Source of the DNA: Cedecea lapagei
Lineage (GTDB): Bacteria; Pseudomonadota; Gammaproteobacteria; Enterobacterales; Enterobacteriaceae
Length of the DNA: 64,000 nucleotides
Reading direction: 5' to 3'
NCBI RefSeq assembly: GCF_900635955.1
Contig: NZ_LR134201.1
Location: 2,728,001 to 2,792,000, forward strand
The position numbers and the translations under genes were made by a program. Below, in pieces: positions 34,585 to 44,154 of this stretch; position 1 is the stretch's first letter, and each line of letters opens with the position of its first letter. Under the pieces are notes generated by a model. That model saw only the letters and a list, made by a program, of their open reading frames with translations. It had not been told where the DNA came from and made no database searches.

Positions 34585-35520
34585 TTGATTAATCAGTTAC
34601 AATGCTTTGTAGAGAGCGCCGATGCGGGCAGCTTCTCAGCTGCGGGTCGGCGACTTGCTTTGACGTCGGCGGCGGTAGGAAAGAACGTGACTTCTTTGGA
34701 AAATCAACTAGGGGTTCGGCTATTTCAACGTAGCACCCGCAAGCTCACCCTGACCGAAGCCGGTGCATTTTTTTTAGAAGAAGTTCGTGGTGGTTTGACA
34801 TCAATTCAGATGGCTATGGACAACCTTGGAGCCAGCGCGCAGCAACCCTCTGGGCCACTGAAAGTAAGTGTGGGGACACATTTCGGCATGCACTACCTGT
34901 TGCCTTTGCTGGATGAATTTTTAAGCTGTTACCCGCATATACGTCCAGACTGGGAATTTGATAACAGGAAAGTAGACCTGATTGGCGAGCGATTTGACGC
35001 AGCGATTGGGGGAGGATTTGAACTTGCTCAAGGGGTTGTGGCTCGTGAGTTAGCGCCATCACATTCCATTCTGGCCGCATCACCTGCCTATCTTGCGATG
35101 ACATCACCTTTTGTCGAACCGGAGGATTTGACGCATGGTAGAGGCATTCGTATACGCTCTCCTCAAACCGGGCGGATACGTAATTTAGTCCTGCGCGACA
35201 GCCAGGACCGACAGTCGGCTATCACCCTGCCAGTACACATAACAGTAAATGAGCCGTGGGCCTGCTGCCAGGCTGCGGTGATGGGATTAGGCATTGCAGT
35301 CGCAAGCTTACCTAATTTGCTGCCTTATCTGGAAAGTGGCCAACTTGTGCGGGTATTACCAAGCTGGTATGCCGATAATGGATCCCTATCCCTGTATTTT
35401 CCTACACATAAAATGTTGCCGGCTAAGACCCGTGTGTTTGTAGATTTCGTAATTGAAAAATTCCGCGAACAACAGCTTTCCAGGAAATTTGATGCCAGGT
35501 TAATGTTTTCAGTAACATAA
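34585..35520 (+). CDS. LysR-family transcriptional regulator (TTG start likely)
   Basis: Regulator of 311 residues with the HTH SFSAAGRRLALTSAAVGKNVTSLENQLGVRLFQRSTRKLTLTEAG and a C-terminal effector domain. No ATG fits the N-terminus. The TTG at 34585 is six bases after GAGGTG and gives MINQLQCFVESADAGSF; a GTG at 34576 is in frame but has no site. It is divergent from the SDR gene. Unlike most LysR genes in this window, it has little else around it that it could control. Confidence 0.82.
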   Translation: MINQLQCFVESADAGSFSAAGRRLALTSAAVGKNVTSLENQLGVRLFQRSTRKLTLTEAGAFFLEEVRGGLTSIQMAMDNLGASAQQPSGPLKVSVGTHFGMHYLLPLLDEFLSCYPHIRPDWEFDNRKVDLIGERFDAAIGGGFELAQGVVARELAPSHSILAASPAYLAMTSPFVEPEDLTHGRGIRIRSPQTGRIRNLVLRDSQDRQSAITLPVHITVNEPWACCQAAVMGLGIAVASLPNLLPYLESGQLVRVLPSWYADNGSLSLYFPTHKMLPAKTRVFVDFVIEKFREQQLSRKFDARLMFSVT

Positions 35521-35540
35521 ATGGCTATCAATCAATCAAT

Positions 35541-35570
35541 CTCCGCCCTTGGCACGAAGAGGAGGTTGTC
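35541..35570. repeat. Degenerate TGGCACGAAG repeat, fragment
   Basis: CTCCGCCCTTGGCACGAAGAGGAGG is a weakened copy of the dispersed repeat, with CTCC and GGAG arms around CTTGGCACGAAG. The 239 bases between the LysR gene and the MFS gene hold nothing else that I can name. Confidence 0.35.
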
Positions 35571-35759
35571 TATTCTAAACCGATTAAAAAATTCTTCAGG
35601 AGTTGTAGCTTTAGGCAGGCCTCGTGCCGCGGGCTAATCCTCCTTAACGAGCTGGACATATAAAATAACGGGACGCATCTTCTGACACGCCCACTCATTT
35701 TATTACTGCCGGTTAATGCGTTTTTGAATTCGGTGACAACCTTTCAGGCCTGAGCTAAT

Positions 35760-36941
35760 TCATGGGGTTTTCAGCATTGCGACAAGAGCGATGCTGCATA
35801 CAATGACGCCTGCAGCAAGTAAAGCCATGCCCTGAAGACCTTTTAATGCCAGCAGTTGGCCTCCCGCAAGCGCACCGGTGCCGATCGCTGCGTTAAAAAT
35901 TGCAACGTAAATAGCTGACGCTGGTTGTACGGCATCCCCTGCGCTACGGAGCAGCCATGTCTGCAGCCCAACGAACACAATGGCGATACCCGCGCCCCAA
36001 ACTGCGAGCAGTATGCCTGTGCACCATAAAGGCAGTGGCGCGGCGCTCCTCACACCAAGCATGCCTAGTGCACCTGCGCTCAGAAGCAGCGAAGTTAAAA
36101 TTAATCCTTTGATATGGCGGTCGATAAGCTTTCCGGCAATGATATTTCCTGCCAGGCCGGAAAGCCCGAACATCAGCAGTAGACCAGAAATGGATGCCGT
36201 CGGCACTTCCTGAGCCTTCGTCAGCAAAGGCTGGAGGTAAGTGAATGCTGCAAAATGAGCCGAAATAATGCAGGCAGTGGCACCATAGAGGGAAAGGAGC
36301 ACCGGTTTTTTGAAAATCCCATAGTAAACACGTAGCCTCAGTGGTTGTGGCACTGCCAGTGTGGGGAGCGTCCAGAACAGAGCACAGGCGGCGGCAAGTG
36401 ACAGCAGAGAAATCGCCGTAAACGCACTGCGCCATCCGGCCATATCCGCAATAAAACTGGACAGCGGCACACCCAGAACGCTGGCAGCCGAAACGCCGCC
36501 AAAAATGACTGAGGTGGCCAGCCCAAGTTTTTCAGCCGGAACAAGCTGTGAAGCCACTGCCCCAATCAAAGCCCAGAAAGCACCATGTGCCAAAGCTCCT
36601 GCCATACGCGCACTCATAAATAGGGTCATCGAGTGAGTCTGTGTCGCCGCCATACAGGACAGAGCAAGAACCACCATAAGAATCACTACCAAAGACTTAC
36701 GTGAAATCCTCGCAGGTATCAATCCAGACAAAAGCGCTGCCAGAGCCCCTACCCAGCCGTATGCAGTCACGACAAGGCCCGTGTCCGATTCAGTCTGGTT
36801 CAGGTCTTTTGCTAGCATGCTGAGCATGCCAACAGGCGCAAGCTCGCTGGTCACAATCGAAAATGCACTGATACCGAGCGCTGCGACAGCCACCCAAGCG
36901 CGTGCAGGCACCGGGCCTACGTTTAAAACGGTGTCGTTCAT
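35760..36941 (-). CDS. MFS transporter, DHA1/sugar-efflux type
   Basis: Twelve-helix drug or sugar efflux transporter of 393 residues. The N-terminal motif FSIVTSELAPVGMLSMLAKDL and the mid motif ATSVIFGGVSAASVLGVPLSSFIADMAGWRSAF are typical of the AraJ/SotB/YdhP group. It follows the aldo/keto reductase gene on the same strand with a 63-base gap, so the two may be one operon. Substrate unknown. Confidence 0.88.
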   Translation of the reverse strand: MNDTVLNVGPVPARAWVAVAALGISAFSIVTSELAPVGMLSMLAKDLNQTESDTGLVVTAYGWVGALAALLSGLIPARISRKSLVVILMVVLALSCMAATQTHSMTLFMSARMAGALAHGAFWALIGAVASQLVPAEKLGLATSVIFGGVSAASVLGVPLSSFIADMAGWRSAFTAISLLSLAAACALFWTLPTLAVPQPLRLRVYYGIFKKPVLLSLYGATACIISAHFAAFTYLQPLLTKAQEVPTASISGLLLMFGLSGLAGNIIAGKLIDRHIKGLILTSLLLSAGALGMLGVRSAAPLPLWCTGILLAVWGAGIAIVFVGLQTWLLRSAGDAVQPASAIYVAIFNAAIGTGALAGGQLLALKGLQGMALLAAGVIVCSIALVAMLKTP

Positions 36942-37004
36942 GTAATCAATACTCTTAAAAGATGCCGGGAGAGGTTTGGGGGGAAGCCTTTAGGTCGGCC
37001 GGGT

Positions 37005-37988
37005 TCAGACACCCACGCCTTTCATTCCTTCTGGCGTGTACCGTTCTCCAGCAATGGGAATAGCGGATACGGCGGCACGTAGCGCCTTCAGTTCAGCGCT
37101 ACTAAGCTGGACATCCAGTGCACCGGCGTTTTCACTCAGGTGGTTGAGATTGCATGTACCGGGTATCGGCACAATGTTTTCGCCCTGGGCAAGTAACCAG
37201 GCCAGAGCTATCTGTGAAGGTTTACAGTCTTTGCTCACTGCCAAAGCTTTTATAAGATCAACCAGGGAGTGGTTTATGGCTAGATTCTCCGGCTGAAAGC
37301 GGGGGAGCGTGCTGCGAAAATCGTCCTTCCCCGGGACCGGTTGATGTTGAAATTTGCCCGTCAGAAAGCCACGGCCCAGGGGTGAATAAGCCACGAACCC
37401 GACGCCCAGAGCCTTACACAGCGGGAGTACACTTGCCTCCGCTTCACGACTCCAAAGAGAATATTCGGTCTGAACTGCTGACACGGGGTGGATTGCATGA
37501 GCGCGCCTGAGCGTATCAGCACTGACCTCGCATAAACCGATGTGACCAATTTTTCCCTCCTGCACCAGCTTCGCCAGGCCGATCATCGTATCTTCTATTG
37601 GCGTTTGGTGATTAATGCGGTGTACGTAGTAGAGGTCGATGTGATCCACGCCCAGGCGTTTAAGAGAGGCCTCGCAACTTTTGCGCGCATAGTCTGGGGA
37701 ATTGCAGAGACTTCTTTTGTATTCGCCGGGTTGGCGCACAATGCCAAACTTTGTTGCCAGCTTCAGCGCAGGTTTGCGTGTTTTAATAAATTTTCCTATT
37801 AATTCCTCATTATGCCAGGGGCCATAGGTATCAGACGTGTCCAGGAAATTAATACCCTGCGTTAAAGCCTTATCCAGCACCGCCAGTGATTTTTCATCGT
37901 CACGCGGACCATAAAATTCACTCATACCCATACAACCCAGGCCGATTGCAGATACGTTGAGGGATGGCGTCAAATTACGTGTTTGCAT
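37005..37988 (-). CDS. Aldo/keto reductase
   Basis: NADPH-dependent carbonyl reductase of 327 residues. The catalytic tetrad is visible: Asp and Tyr in NFLDTSDTYGPWHNEE, Lys in LKLATKFG and His in LYYVHRIN. The C-terminal cofactor-binding stretch is IVPIPGTCNLNHLSENAGA. The ATG follows GGAGATAAAC. It is divergent from a LysR regulator, with the MFS gene downstream. Confidence 0.9.
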   Translation of the reverse strand: MQTRNLTPSLNVSAIGLGCMGMSEFYGPRDDEKSLAVLDKALTQGINFLDTSDTYGPWHNEELIGKFIKTRKPALKLATKFGIVRQPGEYKRSLCNSPDYARKSCEASLKRLGVDHIDLYYVHRINHQTPIEDTMIGLAKLVQEGKIGHIGLCEVSADTLRRAHAIHPVSAVQTEYSLWSREAEASVLPLCKALGVGFVAYSPLGRGFLTGKFQHQPVPGKDDFRSTLPRFQPENLAINHSLVDLIKALAVSKDCKPSQIALAWLLAQGENIVPIPGTCNLNHLSENAGALDVQLSSAELKALRAAVSAIPIAGERYTPEGMKGVGV

Positions 37989-38045
37989 GTTTATCTCCTT
38001 GTGAGAGCTGCAGTATCATACTGTTCAAAATGATAAAATAGACCT

Positions 38046-38076
38046 GAAAACGGAGAGCCGTTTTCCATAATCGGAA
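38046..38076. promoter_or_regulatory. Overlapping palindromes in the aldo/keto reductase-LysR gap
   Basis: GAAAACGG-AGAG-CCGTTTTC is immediately overlapped by TTTTCC-ATAATC-GGAAAA. The pair sits just before the LysR ATG and is a candidate operator. Confidence 0.4.
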
Positions 38077-38081
38077 AAAGC

Positions 38082-38975
38082 ATGAAGCCAGATTTTAACT
38101 GGGACGATATACGGGTTTACCTGGCGATCGCCCGCACGGGTACGCTCAGTGGCGCAGCAGAAGCGATGAATATGGGCATTGCAACGATTTCCAGAAAGCT
38201 GGACCGGCTTGAAAAATCACTGGCAGTACCGCTTTTCAGTAGGCACCAGAGCGGATACCGACTGACGGATGATGGTGAAGCCCTGCTGGAGCGTGCTGAG
38301 GCATTTGAATATGCGGGACTAGCTTTCGGTGAGATGGCGAAACTGCAGGGTAATGTTGCCGGGCTTGTCCGACTGGCAACATCGGACAATCTGGCAACAC
38401 ACTTTATTCTGCCTTCGCTGAAAAAACTTTTGGAAAAATACCCTAACCTGCGTGTAGAAGTGCTGAGCGGCATACAGTCAGTCAATCTTCATCGCCGAGA
38501 TGCCGATATAGCGATTCGCATGGTCAAGCCTGACGCTGGTAATCTGACATTGAAGCGTCTGGGAACCGTAGGTTTTGGTTTATACGGCGCAAAAACGTAT
38601 ATCGAAAATTTGGACGGTACGCCCGCTGGTTTATCGCTGAGCAATGCTCAGTATGTGGGTTGGTCTGAAACGCATCAGCACCTGCCTGCTGCACGATGGG
38701 TGACACGAATGCTGCGCGGCAGGCCATGCCGGGTGGAGGCAAACACACTCATGGCGCAGATATCCGCAGTTTCAGAAGGTCTGGGGCTGGGGGTTCTGCC
38801 ACACTTTATGGCAATGAAAAGTGGTCTGCATTGCGTTAATCCTGATATAGGCGTGGACCAGCCATTATGGCTGGTGATGCATTCAGACCTCGCGGGTTCA
38901 AGACGAGTCAGAGCAGTCGCAGACCATTTAATTGCAGTATTTGATGAACATAAAAATCAACTGACCATGCCATGA
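38082..38975 (+). CDS. LysR-family transcriptional regulator
   Basis: Regulator of 297 residues with the HTH IARTGTLSGAAEAMNMGIATISRKLDRLEKSLAVPLFSRHQSGYRLT. The opening MKPDFNWDDIRVYLAIARTG is typical of a LysR subgroup next to oxidoreductases. It probably controls the divergent aldo/keto reductase and MFS genes. Confidence 0.9.
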   Translation: MKPDFNWDDIRVYLAIARTGTLSGAAEAMNMGIATISRKLDRLEKSLAVPLFSRHQSGYRLTDDGEALLERAEAFEYAGLAFGEMAKLQGNVAGLVRLATSDNLATHFILPSLKKLLEKYPNLRVEVLSGIQSVNLHRRDADIAIRMVKPDAGNLTLKRLGTVGFGLYGAKTYIENLDGTPAGLSLSNAQYVGWSETHQHLPAARWVTRMLRGRPCRVEANTLMAQISAVSEGLGLGVLPHFMAMKSGLHCVNPDIGVDQPLWLVMHSDLAGSRRVRAVADHLIAVFDEHKNQLTMP

Positions 38976-39135
38976 ACATTTTGCCCATACTCAAATCTCC
39001 TGCAATGTGGGATATTTGAGAATGGATGTCCCTTGTTAACAATGAGCTAACAGAAAGCAAGAGCACGGGATCTACGCCGAGTGAGAAGCTGGCATCCGTG
39101 TTTTCCGCTCAGTGTTAAAAAGGCGTCAATGGTGC

Positions 39136-39462
39136 CTACACTTCGCGTTTCTCCGCCCATTTCAGCATTGCATCAAGCGCAGGGCACAGCGCTTGTCCCC
39201 ACTCAGTGAGTCGATATTCTACTTTCGGCGGTACCTGGGGATAAACCGTTCGCGACACGATCCCATCGGCTTCCAGCTGTCGTAGCTGCTGAGACAGCAT
39301 CTTCTGCGAAATGCCGGGGATCAGTTTTTCAAAATCGGAATAGCGTTGTACTTCGCCATCGAAAAGATGAAAAAGAAGAATCAGTTTCCAGCGCCCTTCC
39401 AGCAGCCGCAGGACGTGCTCCACGCCACTTGCTGCAGATTCCGGACTATATAACTTACCCAT
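39136..39462 (-). CDS. HxlR-type transcriptional regulator
   Basis: Winged-helix regulator of 108 residues with the HxlR pattern LLEGRWKLILLFHLFDGEVQRYSDFEKLIPGISQKMLSQQLRQLEADGIVSR and YRLTEWGQAL. Members often sense electrophiles or quinones. It lacks the N-terminal Cys seen in redox-sensing HxlR members. It is divergent from the SnoaL-like gene 90 bases away, its probable target. Confidence 0.88.
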   Translation of the reverse strand: MGKLYSPESAASGVEHVLRLLEGRWKLILLFHLFDGEVQRYSDFEKLIPGISQKMLSQQLRQLEADGIVSRTVYPQVPPKVEYRLTEWGQALCPALDAMLKWAEKREV

Positions 39463-39552
39463 TATTCAGTAACTCACTTTTTCGTGCGTACTTGTTAATT
39501 TCACAGTCTATGTTGAAAATGGCTGTACTGTAAATCACAGGAGCGCAGAGCC

Positions 39553-39879
39553 ATGTCATTATCATTACCGGACGCTATTTCTACCTATTTCGCGATCAGC
39601 AATGGCGCTGATATCACCGGCGTTAAGCACTGTTTTACTGCCGATGCCGTAGTCATCGACGAAGGTCAAACTCATCAGGGACATGCGGCGATTGAAGCAT
39701 GGCAACGTGCTGCGCAGGCCGCGTTTGACTACAGCGTTGAGCCAATTGAGGTTCTCATCGAAGGGGATCGGGTGACGGTTACCTCGAACGTTGTCGGTAA
39801 TTTTCCCGGCAGTCCGGTAAAACTTAATCATGCTTTCGGACTGGTCGACGGCAGAATCAACTCGCTGGCGATTGTTTAA
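39553..39879 (+). CDS. SnoaL/NTF2-like protein
   Basis: Small alpha-beta barrel protein of 108 residues; possible isomerase, hydrolase or ligand binder. The pattern AISTYFAISNGADITGVKHCFTADAVVIDEGQTHQGHAAIEAW and the C-terminal NHAFGLVDGRINSLAIV fit the family. Ribosome-binding site GGAGCGCAGAG. It pairs with the divergent HxlR regulator. Confidence 0.82.
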   Translation: MSLSLPDAISTYFAISNGADITGVKHCFTADAVVIDEGQTHQGHAAIEAWQRAAQAAFDYSVEPIEVLIEGDRVTVTSNVVGNFPGSPVKLNHAFGLVDGRINSLAIV

Positions 39880-39907
39880 TATCGCTGGTTCTTGATTTTC
39901 TGTATCT

Positions 39908-40218
39908 GTGTACAAACTCCGGGAAGGCCTGACGGTTAAAAAATATTATTTGCCCCTGACCCAGGATCCTGTTCCATTCAGGAGCAGCGTGGTGAGAGAC
40001 AACCAGGGAATAATAAGCAGTGCGGTCATCACCAACCGGCCGGACGAGCGCTGGCAACGTATGGTTAACGATATGGACGGGAATAGAATATGGAAATAAT
40101 CCGTTTGGCCTTTCATCTTCCTTTATTGACACTGGCGGCCTGTCAGGGGAAATCTTTGCTCGGCACTAACGCCCAAAACGATGAGCAAACAGAGTGGACT
40201 CTCGTCAGTTTAGTGTGA
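39908..40218 (+). pseudogene. Two overlapping short open frames, possible lipoprotein remnant
   Basis: A GTG-started frame (39908-40099, 63 codons, ending DERWQRMVNDMDGNRIWK) overlaps a second (ATG 40090 to TGA 40218). The second product begins MEIIRLAFHLPLLTLAACQG, which has a lipobox (LAAC), and soon stops at EQTEWTLVSLV. The second could be the start of a META/HslJ-like lipoprotein that has lost the rest. I recognise no family for the first. Both may be non-functional. The next 258 bases hold nothing I can name. Confidence 0.25.
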
Positions 40219-40424
40219 ACGTGTGCTATACCAGATCATAAAAATGTCGCTTCCTCACTATAACAGACCTCGCGAGTCATGGCTTACGGCGGGCGCTGCG
40301 GGTTTGGGACAAATGCGAATTTTTTGATTTGAACAAGCTTTTTATGATAAAAATCCTCAGCAACAAACCATGCACAACGTCTATCACTTAGAGAAAATAT
40401 ATAAAAATATCCAGGGTTATTAAA

Positions 40425-40448
40425 GGTCCTCCATTAAACTGAAGGACC
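40425..40448 (-). terminator. Terminator of the lipoxygenase-Ig operon
   Basis: Stem GGTCCT/AGGACC with a 12-base loop; on the minus strand it is followed by TTTAAT. Confidence 0.5.
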
Positions 40449-40476
40449 ATATAAAATGTATTTTTTACGCAACAGC

Positions 40477-41383
40477 TTACACATCAATTTTGTACGCATA
40501 AAAATTCTGATGCCAATGCGTCGTTGTACTCAATATTCCGGTTGACAGATCGCATACCACTGCATTTGTCTCATCATAATCAGATGTCCAGTATACATCA
40601 GTAACATCCCAGATAGAATATGCCCCCCATATCGCCCCATTCATGATGTAACCTTCCATATTCTGCAGGCGTCAGGAGATAATTACCATGGTTGAGTATT
40701 GCGTCGGATAAATGATATTTCTGGAAGTCGCTGGTCACGAAGGTATCAATAAAAAAATTCCACTCAACGGTATCATTTGTGATCAAATCTGTCCCTCTGA
40801 CAGTGCAAATTTGTCGTGGCTTCGCAAGAATAGTGACAGAACAGTCTCCGGTTGTCGTCCCGTTGACAGCGAGCTCTGCACTGCTGGATACCGCCTCCCA
40901 GTTTACCATACCGCTCCCTCCGCGTGTTTCGATCAAAAATGACGCGCCGGGCCAAGCAATGGACGGTTGATTTTGTGAAAAAGTATGGTTTGAATTCACA
41001 ACGCTTTTAATCTGAAGATTATCTGTTGCCTCAATAAATGTAACGAAACTCTCCGCACTGATAGCGGAGTTTCCTTTACATTCAACCGTCACACTCACTT
41101 TTTCTGCGATACTATTTGCAATCATCGCAAGTGAATGTCCTGTACCATCTGTAACTGAGGAATATATTGGTGAGTTTGTTTCTGAAAAAAAGGCCGTATT
41201 GGAATTCTTTATTTTAAATAAAACATCTACACCTGGAGCCGGATAAAACGTTTCTGCATCAAAGGCTGTGGCATCAACTTCGTTCAGAGACTCCCTATTT
41301 GCCTGTGCGTTATCCTTGGTTACCATTAGAGTTAATACATAGGGATCAGTTGTTGTGACTGATTTATTATTTTTACTGTTCAT
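40477..41383 (-). pseudogene. Ig-like protein with intimin/invasin-like C-terminal module, frame broken at G6
   Basis: Paralogue of the next gene upstream. The first frame starts at ATG 41383 (behind CTGGAGAAAG) and runs to HHEWGDMGG, then stops early. The second frame continues AYSIWDVTDVYWTSDYDETNAVVCDLSTG and ends FYAYKIDV. One extra base in a run of six C (plus strand 40623-40628) separates them; without it the protein has 301 residues. The layout is an invasin-type Ig domain (SPIYSSVTDGTGHSLAMIANSIAEKVSVTVE), a second beta domain and a lectin-like end with EWG and YWTSD motifs. No signal peptide is visible. Confidence 0.7.
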
Positions 41384-41432
41384 ATTCTTTCTCCAGTTTA
41401 TCATATGATAAAAAATCATATGATTTATCCAG

Positions 41433-42320
41433 CTACTTCGTCTGATATGCAGCTTTATACTGATGCAGCGTGATGCGTGAATATCTATCTATTCCAGTAT
41501 CAATATTCATGACTTTTGCAAGGTTGTGCTTCATGTTATGATCACTGGACCAGTAATCGCCCCCCCAGCCAGAATAAGCACTCATATTGCCCCATTCGCG
41601 GCATAAACTCTGGTATACCGACGGAGAAATAATTCTTCCAGGCGGAGATACCAGAAGCTCCCCCAGAAAATAGCTCTCATTATCCGAGTATATGTAATTT
41701 ACGACAGAGAATGAGTATTCAATAAACTCACCCGTGATAATATCATCTGCCCTGATAACATGTGATCCATAATTTTCACGCAAAATAGAAACGATACCTT
41801 GACCTTTGCTTCCTGATAATACATTAATATCCCCCGTACTGTTAACCACCTGCCATTGCAGTGAACCACTCCCTCCGGACGTTTGAATAATAAATTCAGC
41901 ATTATCCCAGACTATTGAGGGTTCATTATTCAGCAGTGTATGATTTTTGTTTTTTGCATATTCAACCACCAGTGGTTTAACTTCATCGACAAATGTCACC
42001 TTCGCCATGACAATATTCTGAGAAGAGTCATTTAACTTCGCAGTAACAACAACTTGCTCAGAATAATTATTTTTCAATGTCGCACGAGCCAGACCAGTTC
42101 CATCGGTAAGCGTTCCATAGAAAATGGAGTTAGTTTCACTCAATACAGCATGATTGTCAGATGAAAACACGATCGGAACCCCTACTACAGGCTCTTTGCT
42201 TCCAGTTAATACCGCTGAAACGGAAAATACAATACTGTCATTTCCGTCGCTGGCGGCAATGCTTTTGTCTGGACAAATATCAATTTCAATATCAGATTCG
42301 ACACTGTATTTTACGACCAT
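41433..42320 (-). CDS. Ig-like protein with intimin/invasin-like C-terminal module
   Basis: A 295-residue protein starting 19 bases after the lipoxygenase stop, with ribosome-binding site GAGGAGATATAG. Residues about 5-110 form a bacterial Ig-like (Big_1) domain: FSVSAVLTGSKEPVVGVPIVFSS, then ETNSIFYGTLTDGTGLARATL. A second beta domain follows (residues 125-205, ending in EYSFSVVNYI). The last 60 residues, ISPSVYQSLCREWGNMSAY and DYWSSDHN, resemble the C-terminal lectin-like module of intimin and invasin. There is no signal peptide and no beta-barrel or autotransporter part, which is odd for an adhesin. Its role next to a lipoxygenase is unknown. Confidence 0.7.
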   Translation of the reverse strand: MVVKYSVESDIEIDICPDKSIAASDGNDSIVFSVSAVLTGSKEPVVGVPIVFSSDNHAVLSETNSIFYGTLTDGTGLARATLKNNYSEQVVVTAKLNDSSQNIVMAKVTFVDEVKPLVVEYAKNKNHTLLNNEPSIVWDNAEFIIQTSGGSGSLQWQVVNSTGDINVLSGSKGQGIVSILRENYGSHVIRADDIITGEFIEYSFSVVNYIYSDNESYFLGELLVSPPGRIISPSVYQSLCREWGNMSAYSGWGGDYWSSDHNMKHNLAKVMNIDTGIDRYSRITLHQYKAAYQTK

Positions 42321-42338
42321 TCTATATCTCCTCTATTA

Positions 42339-44154
42339 TCAGATGTTAGTACTTGCAGGAATCCTACCAGGGAGCAAGTATTCGTATGGAATATAGCGCG
42401 CCTGGTTTCTTTTTATAATTACACTCTCAATCTCGCGTAACCTGTTTCGAAATTTTGTTAACAGAGTAGTAATATGAACGTCAGTAAATAGCGGTTCATT
42501 CTCTGTTCCTGGTTTTATGTATTCTCCTAGCAACCCGTGATTTGTTCCTCCCAGCAACGTATAAATTGTCAGTTTAAGCAACGCCTGATTGTACTGCGCT
42601 TGCATATTAACCCAGTCAGGATTCGAATGCCCTTTTTGGATATAAGGTGCCTTTGCTGCATGAGAGGCACTCATTGCTGGCGCGTAAGACATCCAGTCTG
42701 GCTGTGAAAAATTTACTGCCGCGTGCTGTGCCGATGCCACAAAAATAGCCATTGTCAGCGCATCTTTAAGTGACTTCACACCATCAACAGGTTTGAAATT
42801 ATATAATTTGCCATTAGTAACAATATCAGCAGACCACGCCATAACCTCCGGATCCAGTGTTACCTGATTATCCGATAAATAATAAAAGCCCACATAATCC
42901 GATACCCATTGCTCGATGGCTTCCCATACCAGTAAACCATCGTCCCGGTAAGGATAGTCTGGTAATGCCACGACATCATCCAGGCCTCTTGACTTGATAT
43001 AATTAGGAAAGGCATTTTCTGTCACATCAAAACTAAACCGTCCCTTCAGTACTTCTTCATAAATAATATTCAAATCTTGTGCGAATAATTTATCCACGAA
43101 TTGCCCTGGAAGTAGCAAGATCTTCGTTGCGCCCATCATTGATGAAATTTGTACCTTCATAGTGACTGATAAGGAGTTTATAAAGCGGATGCGAATCCCT
43201 GAAATTTCGTAACGTTGCGACAGCGTAAACCTCACTGATGAAATGAGTCAGCGCCAGATGCGTAATTATTTCGTGGTGATTTTCATCTGCTGTCTGAACC
43301 GATGTTTTCGCCATTTCCCATCCCCAGTATAAATCAGGATCAGAGGACGGTATCATGATGTCATACTTAGCCGGGTCTTGCCCACATTGAATTGCCACTG
43401 GCAGCAGCGTTTTTTCTGTTTTCGAAACTGAAAATAATGCCAGTGGAGCTTCAGAATATCCCATGTTTGTGTCAGGTTTATTAAACCCATCAGGGACAGC
43501 AAGCTTCCCGATGATACTGTAATCTGCGAGATAGACCCTGTTTTCATTCAATGCAGACTCCAGTGAATCATTTTCTCCCATGACTGGCTGATAGTGAGCA
43601 TCCGTCACCGGAAAATTATCGGGAATGGATGAGATTCTTTTTAGAAGCAATGGATTGTTACCAGCAAGACGCCAGTAAGCAAACGTTCTGTCATTATGAA
43701 GATGCTCAGGTGTCGACACAAAAGGTAATGGGATTGACTGAAACATCAGATTGTATTTATCCAGCCCCCATTCACTACTATCACTGCTGCGATCTGCGGA
43801 AGGAAGCGCAAACAAATAGTCGGAAATGTCTATTACCAGTGCCGTATAGTCACTAAAGAGAGCATCATAATTTTCTTCTGCTGATGGCTGAGAAATTTCA
43901 CTTTCAAGGCTAGTGGCCCTGCTGTCCAGCGTATCAATTTGTTGTTTGTAAAATTCACTGGTGAAAGTCAGATGGACATACTGTTTTACATTTCCGGTGA
44001 TTAGGACAAGAGTATTCAATGTCTTTCTGAGCCATGGCAATGTAGGCAGAAGCCCCTGCAAGGTGCTGCACATTGGCATACCATATACAGGATGATGATT
44101 ATAATCCCATTCATACGTTACCCCTGCGTTTGTAGCATCGTTGTTTATGCTCAT
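42339..44154 (-). pseudogene. Lipoxygenase (animal/plant type), frame broken by +1
   Basis: Iron dioxygenase that would add O2 to polyunsaturated fatty acids. The first frame (ATG 44154 behind GAGAGGTAACTC) contains WGWEMAKTSVQTADENHHEIITHLALTHF with iron ligands His294 and His299, then HPLYKLLISHYEGTNFIND. It stops at 43090. The second frame continues with ILLLPGQFVDKLFA, YPYRDDGLLVWEAIEQWVSDYV, the third ligand and Asn in AQHAAVNFSQ, and the C-terminal iron-ligand Ile in GRIPASTNI. Removing one base from the CCC at 43132-43134 joins them into 604 residues with all five ligands. There is no clear signal peptide, unlike Pseudomonas LoxA. AT-rich and foreign in composition. First gene of an apparent operon. 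Confidence 0.88.
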
